The notes under the pieces: model-generated | Told to the model about the DNA's origin: nothing | Seen by the model: only the letters and a program-made list of their open reading frames with translations | Databases searched by the model: none | Part shown: positions 1 through 6,533 of the stretch, piece by piece | Layout: every line of letters begins with the position of its first letter | How positions within the stretch are numbered: the first letter of the stretch is position 1 | Position numbers and translations under genes: made by a program | Assembly: GCA_028822475.1 (NCBI GenBank) | Contig: JAPKDT010000010.1 | Location: 1 to 16,772, forward strand | Length of the DNA: 16,772 bases | Source: SAR324 cluster bacterium | Lineage (GTDB): Bacteria; SAR324; NAC60-12 | Direction: 5' to 3'

Positions 1-647
1 AGATACGGAAAGTAAAAAACAGGAACTCCGCCGACTCTTAAAGTAGAACTACTTGATGATGAGAAGTTTTGTGAATAATAATTAACCTCGCTACCTGCTA
101 TCTGCCATGCCGGAGATTTAGGATTACAAGTTGTGAATGTACATGTTTTGGCGGTATATTCACCGTTACCAACTCTGCGGACTTCTTTTGCAGTCATGTA
201 TGCTTTGCTAGAGGCATCATAAAAGATTACGTCTATGAAAATTCCGTTTCCATCTTTAATGTTGATTTCCAACTCATCCATCACCGCGATAATTTCACCT
301 TCTGTTACTCTAACGTAACCTTTTGCGGTTAATTTATTTTTTTCCGGATGGTAAAGTATTTCCGTACTTTCCACTGATATCCCTTCCCATTCAACCTTTG
401 CGTTGCGGTAAAGATATGTTCCTGCTTCCGGATTGTGTAAGTAGGATTGTGTCTGAATTGAAAGTTGAGGAACATCCAATTCATTTTGCGCTGAGACTTG
501 AACAGGTATTAAAACTAGACACACCAGCATCCAAAGAGTAATACTTGTAAAAGACCTCAAAATACTAAAAAACTGACTTGAGCCAATACTGTAACCGGAA
601 TGTTGCTGACTTGTATTTTTGTTTGTCAATGAACGCAAGGGAATCAT
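1..647 (-). CDS. lptD: LPS-assembly protein LptD (OstA/Imp), N-terminal part, cut by window edge
   Basis: Reading the minus strand from the ATG at 647-645 gives 215 codons open to the window edge. Residues about 35-53 are a signal peptide (hydrophobic stretch ending VSA, then QN). From about residue 75 the protein has OstA-type beta-jellyroll repeats ('YLYRNAKVEWEG', 'LTAKGYVRVTEG'). These are followed by the family's C-x4-C-x-P-x4-W block (C169, C174, W181) and by GVPVFYFPY just before the cut, which matches the start of the LptD barrel region. LptD receives LPS from the LptA bridge and inserts it into the outer leaflet. The C-terminal barrel is outside the window. An in-frame ATG exists 8 codons upstream (671-669), but it lies inside the likely -10 box, so the inner ATG is preferred. 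No clear Shine-Dalgarno is seen. The identification rests on motif memory but is strong. Confidence 0.85.
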   Translation of the reverse strand, partial: MIPLRSLTNKNTSQQHSGYSIGSSQFFSILRSFTSITLWMLVCLVLIPVQVSAQNELDVPQLSIQTQSYLHNPEAGTYLYRNAKVEWEGISVESTEILYHPEKNKLTAKGYVRVTEGEIIAVMDELEINIKDGNGIFIDVIFYDASSKAYMTAKEVRRVGNGEYTAKTCTFTTCNPKSPAWQIAGSEVNYYSQNFSSSSSSTLRVGGVPVFYFPY

Positions 648-666
648 AATTGGCGGGAAGCGACAA

Positions 667-694
667 AACATAAAACTGGCAGGCAAAAATTCAA
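667..694 (-). promoter_or_regulatory. possible lptD promoter
   Basis: On the minus strand a TTGAAT box (694-689) is followed after 16 nt by TATGTT (672-667), about 20 nt before the preferred lptD ATG. This implies a very short leader. Both boxes deviate from consensus, so this is a moderate guess. Confidence 0.3.
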
Positions 695-870
695 GTTAAC
701 CTCTGAGGGTGTTAAAACCCTAGTCCAATCTCATGAAAAACGAAGTAATTGCTGTACTTTAGCTGAAATGTACTAACACATGCAAACTTATTGCATCTCC
801 AGTACCATGTCTTACAAATTTACCTAAATCCAGAATGTATTCTTTTTCAAATCAGATAGATTTTACTGAA

Positions 871-898
871 TTGACATGGTATTCTGAGCAAGTATATT
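871..898 (+). promoter_or_regulatory. sigma70-type promoter of the SNase-like gene
   Basis: A perfect TTGACA (871-876), a 16-nt spacer and TATATT (893-898) lie about 40 bp before the ATG at 939. A TTG at 897 that would extend the reading frame falls inside the -10 box and would not be transcribed. This supports a start at 921 or 939. Confidence 0.6.
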
Positions 899-938
899 GA
901 AAGATCAATTTTATAACAAAATGCAAGTGGTGTACATA

Positions 939-1580
939 ATGAGTTTTGCTAAAATATTATTATTGACGATTTATTTTTTCATAGGAAGTTTGATTATTCA
1001 GGTTGAGGAACTAAAGGCACAGGGTGGTTTATTAGAAACGGAAACGATACGTCAGAAACTTTTCAGCAGGATGGATGACAGGAAAAAATCTAAACCGTTA
1101 CGTACAGTCAGTGAAAATATATTGATTGGTGTTTTTAGCAGAGTTACGGATTCAGAAAGTGTTTGGATCCGTATTGAGAGCCGCTCTGAATTTCGTAAAT
1201 GGACATTCAAACTATCAAAGCAGAACCTGAATCTGCCGCGTCAGGAAGTACGTGTCTGGCTAAAATACGTGTCACCAAAACTGTCAATCAGTCACGGTAA
1301 GGAATACAATGAATGGTTCCGTAAAAAGGCCGCGTTTGAGTTGCAGAAGATATTCTACAACAGGCAGGTGAGAATCAATTATGATTTCTCCGAGAAATTA
1401 TACAGACTGGACGGAATGGTCTGGACCGGTGACACAAATATCAATGTTTGGTTGGTCCGGAATGGATGGTCATTTTATCTGCTAGAAACTGAACCGCCAC
1501 CTGAGCATGAAGATTTGCTGGCTGCGGAAAATGAAGCAAAACAACGTCAAGTTGGTCTCTGGAAAGCAGATCTGCAGTAG
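939..1580 (+). CDS. exported protein with a degenerate staphylococcal nuclease (SNase/TNase-like) domain
   Basis: A 213-residue protein from the ATG at 939. In-frame upstream starts at 897 and 921 exist, but 897 lies in the promoter, and 939 puts the hydrophobic signal segment (residues 4-20, possible cleavage after A27) at the N-terminus. The second half (about 60-210) follows the SNase fold. The C-terminal signature is clear: 'NVWLVRNGWSFYL' then 'AAENEAKQRQVGLWK', as in thermonuclease homologues. The active-site strand normally reads RL-x-x-D-x-PE. Here it reads R105-VWLKYV-S-P-K, so the catalytic Asp and Glu positions are V and K. The Arg at 156 may match the second catalytic Arg. I infer a non-catalytic or altered SNase-like domain acting outside the cytoplasm. 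The gene is a single unit: lptD diverges from it and the selenoprotein gene converges on it 46 bp downstream. Confidence 0.75.
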   Translation: MSFAKILLLTIYFFIGSLIIQVEELKAQGGLLETETIRQKLFSRMDDRKKSKPLRTVSENILIGVFSRVTDSESVWIRIESRSEFRKWTFKLSKQNLNLPRQEVRVWLKYVSPKLSISHGKEYNEWFRKKAAFELQKIFYNRQVRINYDFSEKLYRLDGMVWTGDTNINVWLVRNGWSFYLLETEPPPEHEDLLAAENEAKQRQVGLWKADLQ

Positions 1581-1626
1581 TTTTTTGCAGCATTTTAACG
1601 CATGTACAGTTTTCCGCTACACGATA

Positions 1627-2418
1627 TTATTCAAATTTGTGCCGCTTCCAGCGATACGGACTGTCGACGATTACTCCCGGTTGAGTTGCTGTTTCAAGTA
1701 CTGCCAAGCAATCACGAAAAATTTGTTTCTGCTGGGGTCGGTTAAATGCTTCTCCCATGGCGTGACCAAAAGGATATTTCAAGTGATATGTGCGTGGTGG
1801 TTTTACGGACTCTGTTACTTTGCGGACAATTGAAATTCCTACAGTAGAAATTCCTTGCCGTTCGATTTCACGCTGGATCAGACCGACCGTCTGATTGCAG
1901 ATGCCTCAGGCCGGTACCAGCAGAGCAATGTCAACCTGCTGTTGTTTAATTTCTTTGGCTGCCTCAACAGCACTTTCCTGAATTAATGTAGTCAGGTGAG
2001 GTTCTTCGATGTGTCCCATGAAACTGTAATGATATGGGCTTGACGCTCCTACTATGCCTTCTGCCTGAAGTTCACGTAACACTTCAAAAGGCAGGATCAA
2101 ATTTGGATCACAGTCTGCATCTCGGTGGTCATAATATTTGTGAGAAATGGTTAAATCTTCCACAGAAACGTCATGGGGAATTCTGCGGAATGTACTGTCT
2201 CCATGAGGATCGTTTAAATCAAATCCTGTTTCCGTTTTCAATAGAATACCGCCTGTTGTAATGAGAGCTATTTTGCAGGCAGAGAGAGGTTTGTTGAGTT
2301 TTGTCCATGGTACACGATCAAAAAGCACTGCTTCGTAGCTTTGTGCCCAAATATTTTTCACTATGGGAATCCGAAATAACATAACCCATAATTTGTCCAG
2401 TAGAGTTTCTTTATCCAT
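1627..2418 (-). CDS. selenoprotein of the GrdB/PrdB (glycine/betaine/sarcosine/D-proline reductase) family, TGA read as selenocysteine
   Basis: Seen: the frame from ATG 2418-2416 runs 170 codons to an in-frame TGA (1908-1906), then continues 92 codons without interruption to TAA (1629-1627). The total is 263 residues with Sec171. Around the TGA the protein reads LLVPA-U-G-I-C-NQTVGLIQ. Family knowledge: Cys-containing relatives carry C-P-x-C-NQTVGL at this spot, and PrdB of D-proline reductase is about 240 residues with one Sec in the second half. Other family marks are residues 50-110 (ALITTGG, F-D-L-N-D-P-H-G-D, IPHD, ISH-x-YYDHRDAD-x-DPN) and YSFMGHI at 131-137; the C-terminal half continues PPR, YPFGHAMG and PYRW after U171. 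A SECIS hairpin follows the TGA. In anaerobic reductases the Sec attacks the substrate C-N bond, but the substrate here is unknown, and PrdA/GrdA/GrdE partners are not in the window. A TTG lies one codon upstream of the ATG. No Shine-Dalgarno is visible. yggS diverges 24 bp away. Confidence 0.88.
1877..1895 (-). promoter_or_regulatory. bacterial SECIS element (selenocysteine insertion hairpin)
   Basis: Starting 11 nt after the TGA on the coding (minus) strand, ATCAGAC and GTCTGAT form a perfect 7-bp stem closing the 5-nt loop GGTCG. The loop begins 18 nt after the TGA. This distance and a GG-U loop are what SelB recognises in bacterial SECIS elements; the E. coli fdhF loop also contains GGUC. 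The hairpin lies inside the coding sequence, as is normal in bacteria. The pairing is read directly; function is inferred. Confidence 0.8.
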
Positions 2419-2442
2419 CAACGTTTTTAGAGAGTAAGTGGA

Positions 2443-3135
2443 GTGTCAGTCAAAGATAATTTAGCGAAAGTTCAGCAGCAGATAACACAAGCTGCAATTC
2501 AGTCCGGACGTACTCCGGAAGAGATTCAATTAATTGCAGTCAGTAAAACTAAATCTGTTGAATTGATTAAGGAGGCATTGGCGGCCAAACAAACTGCATT
2601 TGGCGAAAACCGAATACAGGAGGCTCTTGGAAAAATAGAGGTGCTGAGCAAATCTGATCAGGTAGAATGGCATTTGATAGGTCATTTGCAAAAAAATAAA
2701 GTTAAGTATTGTCCCGGAAATTTTCAGTGGATCCATTCTATTGAATCTGCAGAATTAGCAAATAAATTAGAGTCACGTTGTGCTTTTACAAATAAGAATA
2801 TCAACGTGCTGATACAAGTCAATCTTTCCCGCGAAGAGAGTAAATCCGGTCTGCAGGAATGGGATGATATTTTACGTGTTGCAGAAGCTATATCTGCTGG
2901 ACAGTGGCTGAAGCTCCGTGGATTGATGACAATTCCTGCTCCAAATCTTGGAGAATTAAAAACACGTAAAATATATGAGCAAATCCGCAAGTGGCGTGAT
3001 AAACTGCGGCATGAATTGGATTCACCAGAAATTACTGAACTTTCAATGGGTATGACTGCGGACTATCATTGGGCCATTCAGGAAGGCGCAACCATGATTC
3101 GCGTCGGAACAGCTATTTTTGGATCGAGGGATTAA
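2443..3135 (+). CDS. yggS: PLP homeostasis protein, YggS/PLPBP/ProSC family
   Basis: A 230-residue, full-length member of the YggS family: a cytosolic single-domain alanine-racemase-like TIM barrel that binds pyridoxal phosphate without known catalysis and buffers vitamin B6 and amino-acid pools. The PLP lysine is K35 in 'IAVSKTK'. Other family blocks are FGENRIQEA, WHLIGHLQKNK, the 'RGLMTIPAP' strand, and the C-terminal LSMGM-x-AD...GATMIRVGTAIFG phosphate-binding end. The start is GTG: a TAG lies five codons upstream and no other start codon intervenes. A purine stretch AGAGAG sits about 8 nt before it. The gene is divergent from the selenoprotein gene, so the promoters of both must overlap the neighbouring coding sequence. 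Confidence 0.95.
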   Translation: MSVKDNLAKVQQQITQAAIQSGRTPEEIQLIAVSKTKSVELIKEALAAKQTAFGENRIQEALGKIEVLSKSDQVEWHLIGHLQKNKVKYCPGNFQWIHSIESAELANKLESRCAFTNKNINVLIQVNLSREESKSGLQEWDDILRVAEAISAGQWLKLRGLMTIPAPNLGELKTRKIYEQIRKWRDKLRHELDSPEITELSMGMTADYHWAIQEGATMIRVGTAIFGSRD

Positions 3136-3150
3136 CGGAAAAAGCCATAT

Positions 3151-3342
3151 TCAGGAACAGTGTTGCAGGGTGTGCTGTATGTTTTCCAGCAGTTTGCGTT
3201 TACTAAGATAAAAACACCAACTGCGCCTTGCTTGTCTCCAAGTTAGTACTACAAACAGTGTTAGCAATATGCCAAGGATTGGAAAAGCAAGTAATTGATA
3301 ATCGATAATTATTTTGATGAACTCGTTTGTCTGAATTTCCAT
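3151..3342 (-). CDS. possible small single-pass membrane protein
   Basis: A 63-codon frame starting at ATG 3342-3340, 35 bp downstream of ispG on the same strand. It has one clear transmembrane segment (about residues 17-35, LLAFPILGILLTLFVVL) followed by a basic tail (RQARRS, KRK), giving a likely N-out/C-in topology. I do not recognise a family. For: it fills an otherwise empty 240-bp gap, is co-oriented with dgt-ispG, and looks like a membrane protein. Against: it is short, has no evident Shine-Dalgarno, and hydrophobic frames arise easily in AT-rich DNA. It converges with yggS 15 bp away. Confidence 0.4.
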   Translation of the reverse strand: MEIQTNEFIKIIIDYQLLAFPILGILLTLFVVLTWRQARRSWCFYLSKRKLLENIQHTLQHCS

Positions 3343-3377
3343 ATGGAAGTCTGCTGCCTGAATGCATGTTCAATCTA

Positions 3378-4544
3378 TTAAGCAGGAGATACCCATTTGC
3401 CCTGCTCTTTAATCAACTCAATTAAACGTTCCACAGCTTGTGCTGAGGGAATGTTACGTTCAACGCATGTTTGACCGTGATAGAGGCTGATTTTTCCTGG
3501 ACCAGCTCCAACGTAGCCAAAATCAGCATCTGCCATTTCTCCAGGACCATTAACTACGCAACCCATGATTGCAATTTTGACTCCTTTGAGATGTGAGGTA
3601 CGCGCTTTTATTTGTGATGTCGTACTTTCAAGATCAAAAAATGTCCGTCCGCAAGACGGGCAGGAGATAAAATCTGTGTTATAAATTCTGGCGCGTGTTG
3701 ACTGAAGAATGGACTGTGCTACAGGAATTTCGTTTACTGAGGCTTCGGTGAGTGAAACCCTGATAGTGTCCCCCAGTCCGTCACAAAGCAAGGTGCCGAT
3801 CCCAACCGCGCTTTTTATCCGTCCGTCGAGTTCGTTGCCCGCTTCAGTGACCCCCAAATGCAGTGGATAATACATGTCTTCCTTGTCCATAACTTGGACC
3901 AGTTGCCGATATGCCTGAATCATCACCAGCGGATTTGAAGATTTCATTGACAGCACGGTCTCCTCAAAGTCATGTTTCCTTAGTATACGTAAATATTCGA
4001 GAGCAGATTCAACCATACCTTCTGAGTTGTCGCCAAAGCGGTTCATTACACGGTCTGAAAGAGATCCGTGGTTTGTACCGATTCTTAACGCACATCCATA
4101 TTTTTTCAGGTTATTTATCAGAGGGAGCATTTTTTCCTCAACACGCGCCAATTCTTGCTGATACTGTTGATCCGTGTATTCACGTACTTCAAATTTTTTG
4201 CGGTCAACAAAATTACCGGGATTGATACGTACTTTTTCGACGAATTCACAAACGTTGATCGCCAATTGCGGATTAAAATGAACATCTGCAACCAGTGGCC
4301 GTTTTATTCCGCGTTTATCCATTTCAGCTCGGATTGCTGGCAGACTGTCTACTGATTTTTGATTAGGGACTGTCAAGCGGATGATCTCACAATCGACTGC
4401 ATCCAAACCGGCAATTTCTTCAATACATGCCTCAACATTAGTCGTGTCGGATGTCAGCATCGATTGAATACGAATCGGCTCCGTGCCTCCAATCTTGATG
4501 GCACCAATTGAAACTGTGCTGGCCTGACGCCTTTTGGGGAGCAA
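3378..4544 (-). CDS. ispG: 4-hydroxy-3-methylbut-2-en-1-yl diphosphate synthase (IspG/GcpE)
   Basis: A 388-residue IspG, the [4Fe-4S] enzyme of the penultimate step of the MEP isoprenoid pathway (MEcPP to HMBPP). The N-terminal TIM barrel begins 'VSIGAIKIGG...PIRIQSM', with VADVHFNP and KVRINPGN. The cluster domain has C295-x2-C298, C329 in MGCVVNGPGE, and E336 as the fourth ligand. Residues about 112-160 carry an insert (FVDRKKFEVREYTDQQY, then RIGTNHGSLSDR) that I associate with the slightly longer cyanobacterial/plastid-type IspG. The start must be TTG 4544: a TAA lies four codons upstream and the next ATG falls inside the conserved SML block. No Shine-Dalgarno is apparent. The gene sits 70 bp downstream of dgt, probably in one transcript. 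Confidence 0.95.
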   Translation of the reverse strand: MLPKRRQASTVSIGAIKIGGTEPIRIQSMLTSDTTNVEACIEEIAGLDAVDCEIIRLTVPNQKSVDSLPAIRAEMDKRGIKRPLVADVHFNPQLAINVCEFVEKVRINPGNFVDRKKFEVREYTDQQYQQELARVEEKMLPLINNLKKYGCALRIGTNHGSLSDRVMNRFGDNSEGMVESALEYLRILRKHDFEETVLSMKSSNPLVMIQAYRQLVQVMDKEDMYYPLHLGVTEAGNELDGRIKSAVGIGTLLCDGLGDTIRVSLTEASVNEIPVAQSILQSTRARIYNTDFISCPSCGRTFFDLESTTSQIKARTSHLKGVKIAIMGCVVNGPGEMADADFGYVGAGPGKISLYHGQTCVERNIPSAQAVERLIELIKEQGKWVSPA

Positions 4545-4614
4545 TTTAAGTTTTTAGCTAGGGGTTTTAGATTATTGTGATTAAGTAATAAATCTTCGAT
4601 CACTTAGTATATTT

Positions 4615-5934
4615 TTAAATCCTGTCGAAAACTGAACCATGTCCAGGGAGAAACAAACGTTCATAAAAGCGGTTTGCGTATTGATCGGTCATGCCTGCAA
4701 TGAAATCACAAATGATTCTTTTTTGTTGCAGATCGCTTTTTGCGGCTTTCCATAAAAGTTGAAAAGATGAAGGTAAGAGCATTTCCGGTTCAGCTGAAAG
4801 TGCGTCAAAAAGTGATAGCACAATTTTACGTCCCTTGAAAGTAGCTGCCTGTACAGTGTTGAGCTGAATTACATGCCGCGAGACCGTTTCTTTAAGTGCC
4901 TTTAAGAAGCGCTGAGGTTCTTCAGGAAGTACTACATTCCAGCCCAGCAAAGGTTCTTCAAATTTCTCATTCAGTTTTAATTCAGCAGAAGAAATCAGTG
5001 CATGTACCAACGCACCAACTGCCTGCCTCCGGTTGTAGCCTGAATTGTTTGTACGTGTGAAAAGCATGGTTTCAATTTGCAGGAGATTGTTTTTCTCAGC
5101 CCATTTTGGATCCAGTTGATGTGCTACTTCCTGCCAGTGTTCAGGCGTCAGCAAACGTAAAACAATTCCATCCTCAAAATCATGAATCCCATAAGCAATA
5201 TCATCCGCCAGATTCATCAGCGAGGCGTCAAGAGCTTTGTGCAAAGAACGGCCGTGACTGTGTTTTGTTGGAGAAGTATTTTCGGAGAAGCGTATTTTAT
5301 CGGTATCTGAAAGTGGAGCTATTATCCAGTTGAACACTTCCTGTTCGGTATCAAGAAAACACTTCGGTGGCTGCCATGTGCGTTGGAAATTTAAATGTGC
5401 AGATTTCTCAGTTGCTTCTGGAGGAGATGTGCGGCACAAGTTGGAGTACGGAATAGGATATTTCAACACTCCCAGCAAAGTTCTGCGGGTTAAATCTAAT
5501 CCATTCTCCGGCGTGTGTGATTCCAGCAGGGACAGAATCCTTAAAGTCTGTCCGTTTCCTTCAAATCCTCCATAGTCGGCCATCGCGTAGTTGAGTGCAG
5601 TTTCTCCACCGTGTCCAAAGGGGGGGTGTCCCAAATCATGGGCCAGTCCTGTCGTTTCTATCTGTTCTAGTCGTGGAAGCAGATCATTTAATTCTGGAAA
5701 TCTCTTTTGTAAATTCAAGACAAGTCCACGACCAATCTGTGCGACTTCCATTGAATGTGTCAGGCGTGTTCGATGAAAATCACCTTCAAGCACACCAAGG
5801 ATTTGTGTTTTAGCCTGTAATCTCCGGAAAGCAGAAGAATGAATTACACGTGCCCGGTCTCGTTCATATTCTTCACGTTGATCTTCCTGCCGTTTTACTC
5901 CTGCAGGAGCACGTCGTTCTTTCCATTTGTTCAT
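4615..5934 (-). CDS. dgt: deoxyguanosinetriphosphate triphosphohydrolase-like dNTPase
   Basis: A 439-residue HD-domain dNTP triphosphohydrolase, which converts dNTPs to deoxynucleosides plus triphosphate and so trims the dNTP pool. The start reads 'ERRAPAGVKRQEDQREEYERD...SSAFRRLQAKTQI', typical of the family. Metal-binding residues are H60 (RTRLTHSMEV), H99-D100 (TTGLAHDLGHPPFGHGGE) and D244 (LMNLADDIAYGIHDFED). The remainder is the usual helical C-terminal region. The start is ATG 5934-5932. It is first in a likely dgt-ispG(-small ORF) unit and divergent from infA. The family is certain; whether dGTP or several dNTPs are preferred cannot be read from sequence. Confidence 0.93.
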   Translation of the reverse strand: MNKWKERRAPAGVKRQEDQREEYERDRARVIHSSAFRRLQAKTQILGVLEGDFHRTRLTHSMEVAQIGRGLVLNLQKRFPELNDLLPRLEQIETTGLAHDLGHPPFGHGGETALNYAMADYGGFEGNGQTLRILSLLESHTPENGLDLTRRTLLGVLKYPIPYSNLCRTSPPEATEKSAHLNFQRTWQPPKCFLDTEQEVFNWIIAPLSDTDKIRFSENTSPTKHSHGRSLHKALDASLMNLADDIAYGIHDFEDGIVLRLLTPEHWQEVAHQLDPKWAEKNNLLQIETMLFTRTNNSGYNRRQAVGALVHALISSAELKLNEKFEEPLLGWNVVLPEEPQRFLKALKETVSRHVIQLNTVQAATFKGRKIVLSLFDALSAEPEMLLPSSFQLLWKAAKSDLQQKRIICDFIAGMTDQYANRFYERLFLPGHGSVFDRI

Positions 5935-6115
5935 GTTAAAGTGTAATCACATCTGTGAGAATTAAATTTTTCTGTAGAGCTTTTCATCAGAATCACTGTA
6001 AATTCTAACTTATTTCTAAAATATTTTCACGGATAAAAAATGTATCTGCAGCTGGTTGATTTTTGCAGACTAATTTCTTTTCAAAATGAAGACAGACCTA
6101 ATTTTTTCAAATCAC

Positions 6116-6143
6116 TTGAAAATTTTGACTGTTACACTAAAAT
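6116..6143 (+). promoter_or_regulatory. probable infA promoter
   Basis: TTGAAA (6116-6121), a 16-nt spacer and TAAAAT (6138-6143) give a predicted start near 6150 and a leader of about 60 nt before the infA TTG. A second possible -35, TTGACT (6125-6130), has no matching -10 at 16-18 nt. Confidence 0.4.
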
Positions 6144-6198
6144 TGAAGGGTTTAATCATTAAAAACATTTAATGTTTAACAGTAATAATAAATTAGCG

Positions 6199-6204
6199 AA
6201 GGAG
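6199..6204 (+). promoter_or_regulatory. strong Shine-Dalgarno deciding the TTG start of infA
   Basis: AAGGAG lies 8 nt before the TTG at 6213. No ATG or GTG lies at a useful distance, and the next in-frame ATG falls inside the OB fold. This is the clearest ribosome binding site in the window. Confidence 0.8.
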
Positions 6205-6212
6205 AACAAAGT

Positions 6213-6434
6213 TTGAGTGAAGATAAACTAGAAGTAGAAGGGACAGTTGTTGAGTCCTCCAAAGGAATTTTTCGAGTAAAGCTGGAAAATGATCACATCG
6301 TAATTGGTCATTTATCCGGAAAAATGAAAATGTACAAGATACGTGTACTACCTGGGGATACTGTTACAATTGAACTTTCTCCCTACGACCTGAAACGCGG
6401 AAGAATAGTGCGGCGGGAAAAAGTTGAACATTGA
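6213..6434 (+). CDS. infA: translation initiation factor IF-1
   Basis: A 73-residue protein covering the whole S1/OB-fold IF-1: 'EVEGTVVESSKGIFRVKLENDHIVIGHLSGKM', then 'IRVLPGDTVTIELSPYDLKRGRIVRRE'. It matches the family in length and order. IF-1 binds the 30S A site and helps IF-2 and IF-3 select the initiator tRNA. The start is TTG, supported by an AAGGAG 8 nt upstream. The C-terminus ends RREKVEH where many relatives end near the RR/YR motif. It is followed 99 bp later by argS on the same strand. It is not embedded in a ribosomal protein cluster here. Confidence 0.97.
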   Translation: MSEDKLEVEGTVVESSKGIFRVKLENDHIVIGHLSGKMKMYKIRVLPGDTVTIELSPYDLKRGRIVRREKVEH

Positions 6435-6533
6435 GAAAAAACTCAGCATAGAAGTTTCATTTAAATTGATGAAAATTGGTTTGTTGCATCCAGTATACAA
6501 CTGCTTATCGAGGGATTTAAAGCGTGATCTTGG

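Larger units (their letters stand above)
648..938. other. divergent intergenic region between lptD and the SNase-like gene
   Basis: No convincing coding frame or RNA gene was found in this 291-bp gap. It holds the candidate lptD promoter at one end and the promoter of the SNase-like gene at the other. A 5-bp-arm inverted repeat (AGGGT...ACCCT, 706-721) lies just upstream of the lptD -35 box. It could be an operator but could equally be chance. Confidence 0.4.
5935..6212. other. divergent regulatory region between dgt and infA, rich in short palindromes
   Basis: No gene is seen in these 278 AT-rich bases. Three inverted repeats are readable: TTTTCAA/TTGAAAA around ATCAC (6104-6122), TTTAAT-C-ATTAAA (6151-6163), and CATTAAA/TTTAATG around AACA (6157-6174). 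The first overlaps the proposed infA -35 box. The other two overlap each other and lie at or just after its predicted transcription start. They may be operators or leader hairpins. In AT-rich DNA some such repeats are expected by chance. No convincing dgt promoter was found. Confidence 0.45.

Noticed and set aside
897..938. TTG start at 897 for the SNase-like gene
   Set aside because: It lies inside the predicted -10 box and would place extra residues before an otherwise well-formed signal peptide.
1572..1590. CTGCA/TGCAG repeat with a T-run after the SNase-like gene stop, a possible terminator
   Set aside because: The T-run lies in the loop rather than after the stem, and the stem is only 5 bp.
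1507..1833. Plus-strand 108-codon frame overlapping the end of the SNase-like gene
   Set aside because: It is antisense to the conserved C-terminal half of the selenoprotein and has no domain-like sequence, so it is a shadow frame.
1906..2418. Selenoprotein gene as a complete 170-residue protein ending at TGA, or as a pseudogene broken by a stop
   Set aside because: The frame continues intact for 92 codons with family motifs, the TGA sits exactly at the redox-Cys position, and a SECIS hairpin follows.
4545..4614. GTGAT/ATCAC and TAAGT/ACTTA repeats between dgt and ispG, a possible attenuator or terminator
   Set aside because: The arms are 5 bp with long loops in AT-rich DNA and no T-run. 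They are not distinguishable from chance.
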